Of a DNA stretch of 64,000 nucleotides, positions 1 through 8,393 are shown piece after piece. How positions within the stretch are numbered: the first letter of the stretch is position 1; each line of letters begins with the position of its first letter. A program made the position numbers and the translations under genes. Source of the DNA: Deltaproteobacteria bacterium (lineage in GTDB: Bacteria > Desulfobacterota > Dissulfuribacteria > Dissulfuribacterales > QOAL01); assembly GCA_026986785.1 (NCBI GenBank), contig JALSNW010000015.1, positions 62,001 through 126,000 of the forward strand. Reading direction: 5' to 3'. A model generated the notes under the pieces. That model had not been told where the DNA came from. It worked only from the letters and a program-made list of their open reading frames with translations, and searched no databases.

Positions 1-1
1 G

Positions 2-1297
2 ACCGGCTATGTAGGTGGGGACGTGGAGGATCTTGTCAGGGATCTCGTCAAGGAGGCAGATGGGGACATAAAAAGGGCCCAATATGGTATCATCTATATC
101 GATGAAATCGACAAGATAGCCTCTACCCAGGGGCTGAGGGGGCCTGATGTCTCCAGGGCCGGGGTGCAAAGGGCGCTTTTGAAGCCCTTGGAAGAGACAG
201 AAGTCGACCTCAAGACCCCCCATGATCCCATCTCTCAGCTTGAGGCCATAGAACATTTCAGAAAGACTGGAAAGAGGATGCAAAAGACAATAAACACCAA
301 GAACATCCTGTTTATTGTCAGTGGCGCCTTCTCTGGCCTGGCTGATATAGTCAAAAAGAGACTCTCGAGGCAGGGTATTGGCTTTGGCGCAGATCTGGAT
401 GTGGAAGAGGATAAATATTGGCTTCGAAAGGTCAAGCCCCAGGACATGGTGGAGTTCGGTTTCGAAAACGAATTCATAGGTAGATTGCCTGTTATTGCCG
501 TCCTGGAAGAGTTGACCGAAGAAGACCTCTTTGACATATTGAAAAATCCCAAGAGCCCGGTGATCGTTAGTAAGAAGCAGGACTTCAAGGCCTATGGAAT
601 CGATCTCAAATTCGAATCTGATGCCTTGAGGTTGTTGGCTCACAAGGCCTTTCAGGAGAAAACCGGGGCTCGTGCCCTGGTTAGCGTCCTGGAAAGGGCA
701 CTTCTGCCTTTTGAGAAAAAGCTTCCCTCAACAGGTATAGATTATCTCGTGGTGACACGACAGATTATCGAAGACCCTGAAGGAGAGCTCGAAAAGCTCT
801 TGGAAGATCCTGATACCCCTGGGAGAAAAAGGTATTATGAGGCATTTCTCCAGCAGGAGAAACAGCAGATAATCGCTGGTCTCAACCCTGGAATGCTCCC
901 AGAGTGGGAGGAACAGGGCATGGTGCTGAATGATCTCAGAAAAGAGCTCATTGCCCACCTATGCCTAAAGGACGATCTAAGCGTGGAGGAAGCAGCAGCA
1001 AACGTGCTGTTCTGGATACAGCAGATCAAGAGCTATGAGGCCTCTTTCTACAATCGGTGTGAAATAGAGATAACCTTTGATGATACTGCGATAGACCGGA
1101 TCCTGGAAGCTTGCCGATTTGATCCATCGAGTCTTTACGTCCACTGTGAACGCCTTTCAAGTATTCTCGAATATGGCCTGACTCTCATTAGGGAAAAGAC
1201 AGGTCAGGAACAGTTCAATGTGCCCTCAGAAGCAGTGGATAACCCGGAACTGTTCATAAACCGCCTTATCCGTATCTGCTACGAGTCGGAAAATTAG
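2..1297 (+). CDS. ClpX-like AAA+ ATPase with C-terminal extension (5' end outside window)
   Basis: The reading frame is open to the left edge, so this is the C-terminal 431 residues of a longer protein. It begins at the ClpX pore-1 loop (TGYVGGDVEDL). A Walker B (YGIIYIDEIDKIA), the sensor-1 region (ILFIVSGAFSGL), an IGF loop (RQGIGFGADL, the ClpP-docking tripeptide of ClpX), EFIGRLP and a sensor-2 Arg (TGARAL) follow in ClpX order. About 190 residues then follow that ClpX (about 420 aa in all) does not have. They are mostly helical and charged, and I recognise no domain there. Likely role: ATP-driven unfoldase, possibly a ClpP partner because the IGF loop is kept (inference). A degenerate receiver gene and hemB follow closely downstream. 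Confidence 0.85.
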   Translation, partial: TGYVGGDVEDLVRDLVKEADGDIKRAQYGIIYIDEIDKIASTQGLRGPDVSRAGVQRALLKPLEETEVDLKTPHDPISQLEAIEHFRKTGKRMQKTINTKNILFIVSGAFSGLADIVKKRLSRQGIGFGADLDVEEDKYWLRKVKPQDMVEFGFENEFIGRLPVIAVLEELTEEDLFDILKNPKSPVIVSKKQDFKAYGIDLKFESDALRLLAHKAFQEKTGARALVSVLERALLPFEKKLPSTGIDYLVVTRQIIEDPEGELEKLLEDPDTPGRKRYYEAFLQQEKQQIIAGLNPGMLPEWEEQGMVLNDLRKELIAHLCLKDDLSVEEAAANVLFWIQQIKSYEASFYNRCEIEITFDDTAIDRILEACRFDPSSLYVHCERLSSILEYGLTLIREKTGQEQFNVPSEAVDNPELFINRLIRICYESEN

Positions 1298-1308
1298 GAG
1301 AAAAGCCC

Positions 1309-1683
1309 ATGAGTTCAAGACCCGTGGTATTGCTGGTTGACCACAGACCGGAGAGTAGACCAATATTTCAGCAGGTCGCTGAGAAAATTCCCTTTGAGCT
1401 TCTGGTGGCAGAAGATGGCCAGGCGGGCTTTGATATAGCCATGGAGACTGTGCCAGATCTGATAGTCATACGTCAGAATATTCCTATACTCAATGCCCAG
1501 TCTGTCAGCGTACTTTTGAAACAATCTCCCGATACAGACAAGATCCCCATAATGGTCATCTGTTCCCAGTTGTCAGAAGAGGAGAGGGAGAAATTCCAGG
1601 ATGCCGGGTGCAACGATTGCATCAAGGAGCCAATGGATGTGGATGCTGTTATCTCAAAAATAAAGGAGTGGCTGCCATTATGA
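1309..1683 (+). CDS. Stand-alone degenerate response-regulator receiver (pseudo-receiver)
   Basis: A 124-residue CheY-like fold with no output domain. The first strand reads [10 protein letters not shown], so the usual Asp-Asp pair is Asp-His. The phospho-acceptor site reads [11 protein letters not shown], which puts Arg where Asp is expected. The beta-5 Lys-Pro motif reads IKEPMD, which aligns Glu with the conserved Lys. Conventional phosphorylation is therefore unlikely, and the protein may act through binding. It lies 11 bp after the ClpX-like gene and overlaps hemB by 4 bp (ATGA), so the three are probably co-transcribed. Family assignment is firm; function is unknown. Confidence 0.85.
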   Translation: MSSRPVVLLVDHRPESRPIFQQVAEKIPFELLVAEDGQAGFDIAMETVPDLIVIRQNIPILNAQSVSVLLKQSPDTDKIPIMVICSQLSEEEREKFQDAGCNDCIKEPMDVDAVISKIKEWLPL

Positions 1684-2672
1684 TGTTTCCAGAATATAGG
1701 CCAAGGAGATTGAGGAGGACAGAGGCGTTACGTTCAATGGTGCGTGAGACCAGTATCTCCAAGGAGCACCTCATCTATCCCCTATTCGTGGCACCTGGGA
1801 AAAAGGTACGACAGCCCATAGAATCTATGCCTGGTGTGTTCCAGATGTCTGTCGACGTGGCTGTCGAGGAGGCAAGACAGGCCTATGATCTCGGGCTGCC
1901 AGCCGTTTTGATTTTTGGCCTGCCGGAAAAGAAGGATTCCAAGGGCAGCCATGCCTGGATAAAGTCCGGGATAGTCCAAAAGGCCGTCTCTGCCATAAAG
2001 AAAGACGTGCCAGACTTGATGGTGGTTACAGATGTGTGCCTATGTGAATACACCTCTCATGGGCATTGCGGCATAGTGGTCAAAGACAGGACAAGTGGTG
2101 GCCATTCTGTCATCATCGACAATGACGCAACCCTTGAGCTCCTTCAAAAGGTCGCCTTGTCCCATGCCAGGGCAGGGGCCGATATGGTGGCACCCTCGGA
2201 CATGATGGATGGCAGGGTGGGGGCCATCAGGGAGGCCCTCGACGACAATGGCTATGAACACATACCCATCATGTCCTATGCAGTAAAATACGCATCCAGC
2301 TTTTATGGCCCCTTCAGAGATGCAGCCGAGTGTGCTCCCCAATTCGGAGACAGGAGTTCCTATCAGATGGATGTCGCCAATAGTCGTGAGGCCCTGAGAG
2401 AGGCTACCCTTGATATGGAGGAAGGAGCAGATATCCTAATGGTAAAGCCAGGCATGCCATACCTGGATATTATCAGCCTATTGCGTCAAGAGTTCAGCCT
2501 TCCCATAGCTGCATATCAGGTCAGCGGTGAATATGCCATGATCAAGGCTGCGGCTGGCAACGGTTGGATAGATGAAAAACGGGTGGTCTTGGAATCCCTG
2601 CTCTGCTTCAGGCGCGCCGGAGCCGACATAATTATTACATATTTTGCCAAGGATTTTGCAAAGTCCTTTTAA
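1680..2672 (+). CDS. hemB: Delta-aminolevulinic acid dehydratase (porphobilinogen synthase)
   Basis: HemB condenses two 5-aminolevulinate molecules to porphobilinogen in the cytoplasm, the first common step to heme, siroheme and corrinoids. The 330-residue length is normal. Landmarks are the N-terminal [18 protein letters not shown], the Schiff-base lysine strand ADILMVKPG, and [12 protein letters not shown]. The metal region reads [15 protein letters not shown], with three Cys as in Zn-type enzymes. The ATG at 1680 overlaps the upstream stop (ATGA) and has AAGGAG about 12 bp ahead, so I prefer it to the in-frame ATG at 1608, which lies inside the receiver gene. The siroheme-dependent sulfite reductase at 55 kb would draw on this pathway. 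Confidence 0.97.
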   Translation: MMFPEYRPRRLRRTEALRSMVRETSISKEHLIYPLFVAPGKKVRQPIESMPGVFQMSVDVAVEEARQAYDLGLPAVLIFGLPEKKDSKGSHAWIKSGIVQKAVSAIKKDVPDLMVVTDVCLCEYTSHGHCGIVVKDRTSGGHSVIIDNDATLELLQKVALSHARAGADMVAPSDMMDGRVGAIREALDDNGYEHIPIMSYAVKYASSFYGPFRDAAECAPQFGDRSSYQMDVANSREALREATLDMEEGADILMVKPGMPYLDIISLLRQEFSLPIAAYQVSGEYAMIKAAAGNGWIDEKRVVLESLLCFRRAGADIIITYFAKDFAKSF

Positions 2673-3918
2673 GGCGTCGTCTTGGCCCAAGGGCCTCTCC
2701 AGCCTGAGTCACGATGGCTACAGGATCTTTCTGCTTGGCCAGGCAGTGGCCCTGTTGGGTACCTGGGTCCAGGGCACAGCACAGAGATGGCTCGTGCTGG
2801 AGCTCACAGGCTCCACCTTTTATGTGGGTCTTCTGGGCACTGTTACTGGGTTGCCCATCCTGCTTTTTGCCCTGGTGGGTGGAGTGCTCGCAGACAGGCT
2901 ACCCAAGATATCGTTTCTGATACTGGTTCACTTCCTCATCCTTTTACAGGCCATGATTTTTGGCCTCCTGGTGGAAAAGGGCTCCATTACCTTCCCGATC
3001 ATACTTGCCTTGTCTTCTATCCTTGGGGCAGGCATGGCCTTTGAAGTGCCTGCGCGGCAATCCCTGGTCTTCGATCTCGTGGGGAGGAAGGATATCACAA
3101 ATGGGATTGCCATACACTCTGCGGCCTTCAACCTGGCCCGTTTTGGCGGACCGGCCATGGCTGGCCTCCTCATGAGCGCAGGACTCATGGCAGGTTGTTT
3201 TTTCTTCAAGGCCTTCTCTTCACTCTGTATAATTTCATCCCTTCTATATGTGAGAAAGAGATATAGCCAGTTCAATAGGCCCATTGATGGCAATCGTCTC
3301 TCTGCACGAGAATCGATCTGCCAGGCCTTTACCTTTGCGGCCACCCACAAGCTCCTTTCAAAGGTACTTGCAGCCATTATGTGCTTTGGCATCCTTCTCC
3401 TACCATATTCCATCCTGCTACCCTCTCTTGGCAGAGATGTCTTGGGTCTTGGGGCCAGGGAATATGGTTTCATGTGTGCCGCAAATGGTCTGGGGGCCCT
3501 TGGTGCAGCCGTCTTTGTGGCCATGTTCGGCCACAGGGGTAGAAGGGAGAATTGGTGGTGGATCGGCTCCTTCCTCTTTCCTGCCTCCATAATGGCAGTG
3601 GCTGCTGCCAAGGACTTCTATCAGATATCCCTTCTCCTTTTCTTAAGTGGTTTTGTAATGGTAATAACATCAACGAGTGCACTTAGTATCCTGCAGATAG
3701 AATCGTCCAATGAATTGAGAGGCAGGATCATGGGACTTTTTTCTACTTGTTTCATGGGCCTTTTCCCCTTTGGAAGCCTCTTTCAGGGTTTTGTTGCACA
3801 ACATGTTGGTATACGCCTTACAATGGCAGTGACCGCCGGGTTGGCCATGGCCATGAGTACCATGTTTTTCATATCAAGGATAAGGGGCAGGAGACTGGCG
3901 AGACAAGGGGCCAATTGA
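2644..3918 (+). CDS. MFS transporter, EntS/MFS_3-like
   Basis: A 424-residue polytopic membrane protein with about 11-12 hydrophobic segments. It starts with the motif [32 protein letters not shown] and has the loop [10 protein letters not shown] typical of the MFS_3 (enterobactin exporter EntS-like) group. It is probably a proton-driven efflux carrier of unknown substrate. The TTG at 2644 overlaps the end of hemB by 29 bp. A second TTG at 2656 is possible and there is no ATG before the first conserved block, so the start is uncertain. Translational coupling to hemB is likely, and DUF3786 follows 40 bp later. Confidence 0.85.
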   Translation: MPRILQSPFKASSWPKGLSSLSHDGYRIFLLGQAVALLGTWVQGTAQRWLVLELTGSTFYVGLLGTVTGLPILLFALVGGVLADRLPKISFLILVHFLILLQAMIFGLLVEKGSITFPIILALSSILGAGMAFEVPARQSLVFDLVGRKDITNGIAIHSAAFNLARFGGPAMAGLLMSAGLMAGCFFFKAFSSLCIISSLLYVRKRYSQFNRPIDGNRLSARESICQAFTFAATHKLLSKVLAAIMCFGILLLPYSILLPSLGRDVLGLGAREYGFMCAANGLGALGAAVFVAMFGHRGRRENWWWIGSFLFPASIMAVAAAKDFYQISLLLFLSGFVMVITSTSALSILQIESSNELRGRIMGLFSTCFMGLFPFGSLFQGFVAQHVGIRLTMAVTAGLAMAMSTMFFISRIRGRRLARQGAN

Positions 3919-3958
3919 GATAGGGTAGGCTGCTGGTATTAGTTGGAGGTTGAACGAT

Positions 3959-4738
3959 ATGGCTTCTGTTTTTGATATTCTCAAAGAGACAAGGAAAGAC
4001 AACTGTGGGAAATGCGGGTACCCAACCTGTCTTGCATTCGCCGCTGCAGTGCATTCAGGGGCTGTGTCAAGGGCCCAATGTCCTTTTATCAAGGGTGAAG
4101 GCTCCAAGGAGGATGCAAGGAACAACAGGCCTGATCCTGAGACTACCCTTGTAAGACAGCTTCGGGCAAAGATCAGGGGTATGGACTTGTCAAGACTTGC
4201 TCCAGGGCTTGGTGGAAGAGTTGTAGAGACAGAGAAGGGCAAGGCGCTCGAGCTCTTTTATCTTGGCAGAAAGGTGTTTTTGAGCCAGGATGGTGTAACC
4301 TCTCAGGGAGGAGAAGATCTTGAGACAAGGGATCAGATCCTGCTTTATAACTATTTGTTTTTCAAGGGCAATGGCCCTCTTTCTGGAAGATGGGTAGGTT
4401 TAGAGTCCTTCCCAAATTCCATGTCGAAGGTGGTCACCTTAAAGAAGTATACGGAGGAAAGATTGGCCCAGGCCTTTAAATCCAGGATTGGAGACCTTAT
4501 TGATGCCTGTCTTAACCTTGACGGAAAGGCCATAGAGCCTTGCTATGCCGATGCCTGTATACTGGTCCCGGTCCTTCCAAGAGTACCCATCCAGATACAT
4601 TTCTGGGATGAAGACGAGGAGGACGGCTTTCCTGCCAAGGTCAAGGTATTGTTTGACGAACGGGCCCTTGATTTTCTCGATATCGAATCCTTGATCTTTG
4701 CGTCAGAAAGGCTGGCAGAGACCCTCACAGGTCGTTGA
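3959..4738 (+). CDS. DUF3786 protein with N-terminal [4Fe-4S] domain
   Basis: 259 residues. The N-terminal 35 residues hold the four-Cys pattern CGKCGYPTC followed 16 residues later by QCPFI. This is the FeS fold also found at the N terminus of the corrinoid Fe-S protein of acetyl-CoA synthase. The rest matches the DUF3786 type known from anaerobes (LELFYLGRKVFLS, then RDQILLYNYL). Role unknown; corrinoid or redox binding is possible but inferred only from the fold. The start is the ATG at 3959 because GGAGGT ends 8 bp upstream; the in-frame TTG at 3950 overlaps that site. Its 3' end overlaps the convergent PUA-like gene by 14 bp. Confidence 0.85.
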   Translation: MASVFDILKETRKDNCGKCGYPTCLAFAAAVHSGAVSRAQCPFIKGEGSKEDARNNRPDPETTLVRQLRAKIRGMDLSRLAPGLGGRVVETEKGKALELFYLGRKVFLSQDGVTSQGGEDLETRDQILLYNYLFFKGNGPLSGRWVGLESFPNSMSKVVTLKKYTEERLAQAFKSRIGDLIDACLNLDGKAIEPCYADACILVPVLPRVPIQIHFWDEDEEDGFPAKVKVLFDERALDFLDIESLIFASERLAETLTGR

Positions 4739-5282
4739 TGTGGACCAGGGCCTGTCTCATCGCCTTTGGGAATCGGCATAGAATCCGTGAGTTGTCCAGG
4801 ATGAGCCCAGCCCCAAGGATGTATTCACCTGTTTTTATTATGATATAACCTGGCGTTTCGATCTCCTGCGCATCTATTGACTCCAGGCCCAGATCGATCT
4901 CTCCCTCCAGGCAAAGTCGGCCTATCTGTGCCTTGTCAAGATGTAGGATATTTTTCCAGGCCAGGTGCCCAAATCTCTGGAGAAAGACAGTCGTGGGTTT
5001 TAGGTATCCAGCTACCAGCCGCATGAATGGAAGCCCACAACGCACAAACGAGGATTTGGGGAAGTCGATTTTCCCAGGCTGCCTTCTGAACAAAAATGCT
5101 TGACGCTTGAATGCATAGATATGATAGGCCTCGAAGGAGCTTGGTGCCATGCCAAATCTATCTTTGAGAAAGGCCAGGAGACCCAGTCTGTCTTCAGGCC
5201 TTAACAACTCTGGCAAGGAAGAACCCGACTGAATGGATCTTGTGGGGATAAAATCTCCTTGCCAGTCCAACCCCTTTGTCAT
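4725..5282 (-). CDS. PUA-like RNA-binding protein, likely partner of the adjacent RNA methyltransferase
   Basis: About 185 residues. The C-terminal third (TPGYIIIKTGEYILGAG then CRFPKAMRQ) looks like the PUA-type RNA-binding unit that follows the catalytic core in longer NOL1/NOP2/Sun proteins such as RsmF. The gene starts inside the 3' end of the methyltransferase gene, in another frame. From the ATG at 5282 the overlap is 89 bp; an in-frame TTG at 5216 would shorten it. An AAGGAG in the overlap does not sit correctly for either start, so the start is uncertain. Most simply it is the substrate-recognition half of a two-gene enzyme (inference). Confidence 0.6.
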   Translation of the reverse strand: MTKGLDWQGDFIPTRSIQSGSSLPELLRPEDRLGLLAFLKDRFGMAPSSFEAYHIYAFKRQAFLFRRQPGKIDFPKSSFVRCGLPFMRLVAGYLKPTTVFLQRFGHLAWKNILHLDKAQIGRLCLEGEIDLGLESIDAQEIETPGYIIIKTGEYILGAGLILDNSRILCRFPKAMRQALVHINDL

Positions 5283-6102
5283 ATTCTTTTTCCTTGAATC
5301 TTGTTATGCCAGGGGACCATGGTACAGGTGGGTCCCAAGGGGTGAGTTTTGCCCGCCTTTTCTGAAGGAGATAGTGGACAACCTCTTCGTTTTCCTCCAC
5401 ATTCAGGGTACATGTGGAATATACCATGATACCTCCACTCCTCAACAGGTCAAAGCCCTTGGTAATCAGCCCCTTTTGGATTGCAGGAAGATCGGTCTTC
5501 CCAGGTTTCATGTGGCGTATGTGGCCCGTTTCGTCCATCCTGTACCGTCCTATACCACTGCATGGTGCATCCACTATTACCTTGTCGAACTTGTGTCCCC
5601 AGGTGAAGTGTTCCCCTCTTGCCTGGGTGACAACAGTGTTGGTGATACCCATGCGCTTGATGTTTGCCATGAGGGCAGTGATGCGGCCGAGTTTTCTGTC
5701 ATTGGCCACAATGAGTCCCATGTCTTTCATTGTCTGAGCAAGGTGGGTGGCCTTACCTCCTGGGGCTGCACACAGATCAAGCAGCCTTTCGTGTGGTTTG
5801 GGGTCAAGGGCCTTTACTGGTAGGCATGAGGAGAGGGCCTGGGGGTATATGTAGCCAAGATGGTAACTCAAGACAGGCGATGGAGGCGGGTCATGGTTTT
5901 TTACGAGGACGAGTTCCTCAAAGCATGTCTCCTCAAACCAGATCCCTTCTGATCTGAGTAGACTCTTTGCCTCCTCTGTCCCTATCTTGAGGGTATTGAT
6001 CCTGTAATAGAGGGGCAGAGGCCTTTTTAGCCCCTGGAGATATCCATTGAAGTCAGGGATTAATCCTTTGTAATCAGCCAAAAAAAGGGAAAATTTATCC
6101 AT
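5194..6102 (-). CDS. NOL1/NOP2/Sun-family RNA (cytosine-C5) methyltransferase
   Basis: 302 residues. The SAM site is LDLCAAPGGKATHLAQ. Two catalytic cysteines are visible, in DAPCSGIGRYR (motif IV) and VYSTCTLNVEENE (motif VI), so the enzyme should be active on rRNA or tRNA cytosines. It ends in RFYPHKIHSVGFFLARVV, the usual end of the catalytic core, with no PUA tail. The tail appears to be supplied by the overlapping downstream gene. The start is the ATG at 6102 directly after an in-frame TTG; no clear ribosome binding site is visible. Whether the target is RsmB-like or RsmF-like cannot be told from sequence. Confidence 0.9.
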   Translation of the reverse strand: MDKFSLFLADYKGLIPDFNGYLQGLKRPLPLYYRINTLKIGTEEAKSLLRSEGIWFEETCFEELVLVKNHDPPPSPVLSYHLGYIYPQALSSCLPVKALDPKPHERLLDLCAAPGGKATHLAQTMKDMGLIVANDRKLGRITALMANIKRMGITNTVVTQARGEHFTWGHKFDKVIVDAPCSGIGRYRMDETGHIRHMKPGKTDLPAIQKGLITKGFDLLRSGGIMVYSTCTLNVEENEEVVHYLLQKRRAKLTPWDPPVPWSPGITRFKEKEYDKGVGLARRFYPHKIHSVGFFLARVVKA

Positions 6103-6164
6103 CAATAGATGTGGGATCGGTTGAGATGTGAAGGAAGCTTTTTACAGTCCAGCATGGAGACAGG

Positions 6165-6809
6165 TCATGGGGTATTGCCTGTTTTTTTTCTCCCCCCCTT
6201 TTTCTTGGGTGGTTCAGGTTTCTTTGGCTCTTCAAGGATTCCATTTAGAAAGAATTGGCTAATCTGCCTGGCAGCCGTCCTGACACTATATTTTTTTTTG
6301 GAGGAAAGTACCCAGAACCTGGACATCTCGTCAAGGGCACCAAAGAATGCCCGTTTGAATATACCAGGACGTATGTCCTGTCTGAAGATACCCTTTTTTT
6401 GCCCTTCCTTGACTATCTGGGAGATTATGTGCAGGTACTCTGCAAATTTCCTGTTCCTGTATTCTTTTATGAACTTGCTACTCTGCCTGAGTTCCACCTG
6501 GATCAGTTCTGCCAGTTCCTTGTCTTTTTCCACGAGGCTCAAGTGCAGGAGTGCAAAGTGTTGAAGTTTATCCCTGGGGTCGTCGAACCTGGCGATTTCC
6601 TGCTTGACCCTGGCAATGATCTTGCCCATCTCTTCTTCAAAGATGGTGATGAGTATGTCGTATTTGTTGTTGAAGTAGAGATAAATGGTACCATCTGCCA
6701 CATTGGCCTCTTTGGCGATCTCTGCTATGCGGGAATTAAAAAAGCCATTTCTGGCAAAGACCCTGATGGCCGCTTGGATGATTCTTCCGTGTTTGTCAGC
6801 TACTTTCAT
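6165..6809 (-). CDS. TetR-family regulator, FadR-like (fatty-acid metabolism type)
   Basis: 214 residues. The N-terminal helix-turn-helix reads IIQAAIRVFARNGFFNSRIAEIAKEANVADGTIYLYFNNK, summarised here as residues about 10-50, with the YLYF signature of FadR/FabR-like TetR proteins. The C-terminal ligand domain resembles TetR_C for acyl-CoA sensors. An unusual Pro/Lys-rich basic tail (EEPKKPEPPKKKGGRKK) closes the protein. An 18-bp palindrome that fits the Bacillus FadR operator lies 32 bp upstream of the ATG, so autorepression relieved by acyl-CoA is the likely model (inference). No fatty-acid gene is adjacent. The ATG at 6809 is preferred over the in-frame TTG at 6812. Confidence 0.9.
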   Translation of the reverse strand: MKVADKHGRIIQAAIRVFARNGFFNSRIAEIAKEANVADGTIYLYFNNKYDILITIFEEEMGKIIARVKQEIARFDDPRDKLQHFALLHLSLVEKDKELAELIQVELRQSSKFIKEYRNRKFAEYLHIISQIVKEGQKKGIFRQDIRPGIFKRAFFGALDEMSRFWVLSSKKKYSVRTAARQISQFFLNGILEEPKKPEPPKKKGGRKKTGNTP

Positions 6810-6841
6810 CAACTTTTATATATCAGATTCGGGAACAGAAG

Positions 6842-6859
6842 TGAATAAGTATTCATTCA
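6842..6859 (-). promoter_or_regulatory. FadR-type TetR operator
   Basis: On the minus strand the site reads TGAATGAATACTTATTCA. From memory, the consensus for Bacillus FadR-type regulators is TGAATGAMTANTCATTCA, which differs here at one position. It lies just downstream of a TATAAT hexamer and upstream of the regulator's own start codon, where bound repressor would block transcription. Confidence 0.75.
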
Positions 6860-6862
6860 GAT

Positions 6863-6887
6863 ATTATATTTTTACCACATTTGTCAA
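6863..6887 (-). promoter_or_regulatory. Putative promoter of the TetR gene
   Basis: A perfect TATAAT (6863-6868) and a perfect TTGACA (6882-6887) are present on the minus strand. They are only 13 bp apart, shorter than the usual 16-18, so the true -35 may be another sequence. The operator begins 3 bp downstream. Confidence 0.45.
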
Positions 6888-7059
6888 GAGAAAATAGTCA
6901 CAGGTCCCTTGTCTACAGGGTAACTTGTTGTTTCAAAGGGCAAAATCCTTTTGGGTATTTTTGAAGAGATTGCTGAATAGTCAATCAGTCTTACCCCTTG
7001 GGATAATCGACCCTTTTGCACAAGAGACATATCCCTGAACCCCGTCTATTCAATGTATG

Positions 7060-8268
7060 CTACCAACATGGGCAAAGGCGTCTTATTTCTGCCATCTGTC
7101 CCCTTTTTATCCGTGAGATCCCTTCAGGTATGACGATGACACAATCTGCAAGGGCTATCCTTTTGAGTCTGCTGGTCTCTTTTACAGGGGAGGCCAGGGG
7201 ACAAACCCCCCTCATTCGGCTCTTGGCAAGTATCAACTGGGTCCAGTCGTCTCTGCCCTTTAGGTCTGTCAACACCGTTGCCCTTTCCATAGGGGGAAAG
7301 AGTCCACCCCTGCCCATCAATCTGAGTAGCCCCGGAAGTGCTATGAAGATGAATGCCAAATAGTTTGAGGGGGGACCTCCAGGGAGATTGAATATGAACT
7401 TTGTCCCTTTTACACCCATGCACACCCCTTTCCCAGGGCCTATCCTGCATCTTTTGAAGAGGAATTTGACACCGATCCTCTCCATTATAGAGATCACCAG
7501 ATCCCTGTCTCCATCCAATACTCCGCCGCTGGTGATCACCGCATCGCTTCCATCAAAGAGTTTCAGCAAGAGTTGTTCAAGTTCTTTTTCATCGTCGCCG
7601 CACAGGGCTGTACGGCACTCGATACCAAATGTCTGCAACCAGGATACAATGGTGGCCCTATTGCTGGGGAAGATCTTTCCCTGGAGAGAACCAGCACCCT
7701 CCTCTGCCAGCTCGCTACCTGTTGCAAGGACAGAGACGATAGGTCTCTTGTAGGCCCATACCCAGTTATTTCCAGAGGCGGAGATGAGACCAGAGATGGC
7801 CGGGGTAACCAGGGTGTCCTTCTCCAGGATCAAGTGGCCAGCACGGAGATCCGTGCCCCTTTCGAGGATATTACGTCCCCTTTGTGACGGGGCAAGTGCG
7901 GATATCACGCCCTGTCCAGATGGGGTGGTCAGCTCCTGGGGCAGTATGGCAGTTGCACCAGGTGGAACCGGTGCTCCGGTCATTATCCTTACCGCCTCTC
8001 CCTGGTGGATCTCGAATTCGGTGTCGTCTCCTGCAGTGACAGTACCTTTGACAGCGAGTGGAACCGGGCTGTCTTTGGCAGCCGTCGAGATGTCGTCAGA
8101 TTTCAGGGCATAGCCATCCTTCAGAGAGGAGGTCACAGAAGGTGCATCTGTCTTGGATATGACAGGCTGGCTGAGTACCCTCAAGAGGGCATTGGATGCC
8201 TTGACCTTTTCTTCTCCCAGGGGAGGGATGGATCTTACGAAGTCCAATGCTTCGTTGAATGAAATCAT
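7060..8268 (-). CDS. moeA: Molybdopterin molybdenumtransferase
   Basis: 402 residues, normal MoeA length. MoeA inserts molybdate (or tungstate) into adenylylated molybdopterin. Visible blocks are VTSSLKDGYALKSDD (catalytic Asp region), EAVRIMTGAPVPPGATAI, VSVLATGSELAEEG, SGGVLDGDRDLV and FNLPGGPPSNYLAF, followed by the C-terminal domain. It stands alone between the TetR gene and the chemoreceptor, with no other cofactor genes nearby. It implies that the cell makes Mo or W enzymes. The ATG at 8268 has only a weak GGA upstream. Confidence 0.95.
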   Translation of the reverse strand: MISFNEALDFVRSIPPLGEEKVKASNALLRVLSQPVISKTDAPSVTSSLKDGYALKSDDISTAAKDSPVPLAVKGTVTAGDDTEFEIHQGEAVRIMTGAPVPPGATAILPQELTTPSGQGVISALAPSQRGRNILERGTDLRAGHLILEKDTLVTPAISGLISASGNNWVWAYKRPIVSVLATGSELAEEGAGSLQGKIFPSNRATIVSWLQTFGIECRTALCGDDEKELEQLLLKLFDGSDAVITSGGVLDGDRDLVISIMERIGVKFLFKRCRIGPGKGVCMGVKGTKFIFNLPGGPPSNYLAFIFIALPGLLRLMGRGGLFPPMERATVLTDLKGRDDWTQLILAKSRMRGVCPLASPVKETSRLKRIALADCVIVIPEGISRIKRGQMAEIRRLCPCW

Positions 8269-8318
8269 GTAGTTGATCCTTGTCCAAAATGGAAATGCCT
8301 GCTTGCGAAAAGTCTTAT

Positions 8319-8345
8319 TAAATAAAATCTTTCATCGGACGATAA
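8319..8345 (+). promoter_or_regulatory. Sigma-28 (FliA)-type promoter of the chemoreceptor gene
   Basis: TAAA (8319-8322), then 15 bp, then GACGATAA (8338-8345). The flagellar sigma-28 consensus is TAAA-N15-GCCGATAA, so only one base differs and the spacing is exact. It lies 48 bp before the chemoreceptor start codon, the gene class that FliA usually controls. Confidence 0.75.
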
Positions 8346-8393
8346 AGATAATGTTCATTGATCATATTTTCAAATCGAAATGGGAGGCTATTG

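Noticed and set aside
2928-3611. 227-codon minus-strand open frame opposite the MFS gene
   Set aside because: Composition is that of an antisense of hydrophobic codons; no family likeness.
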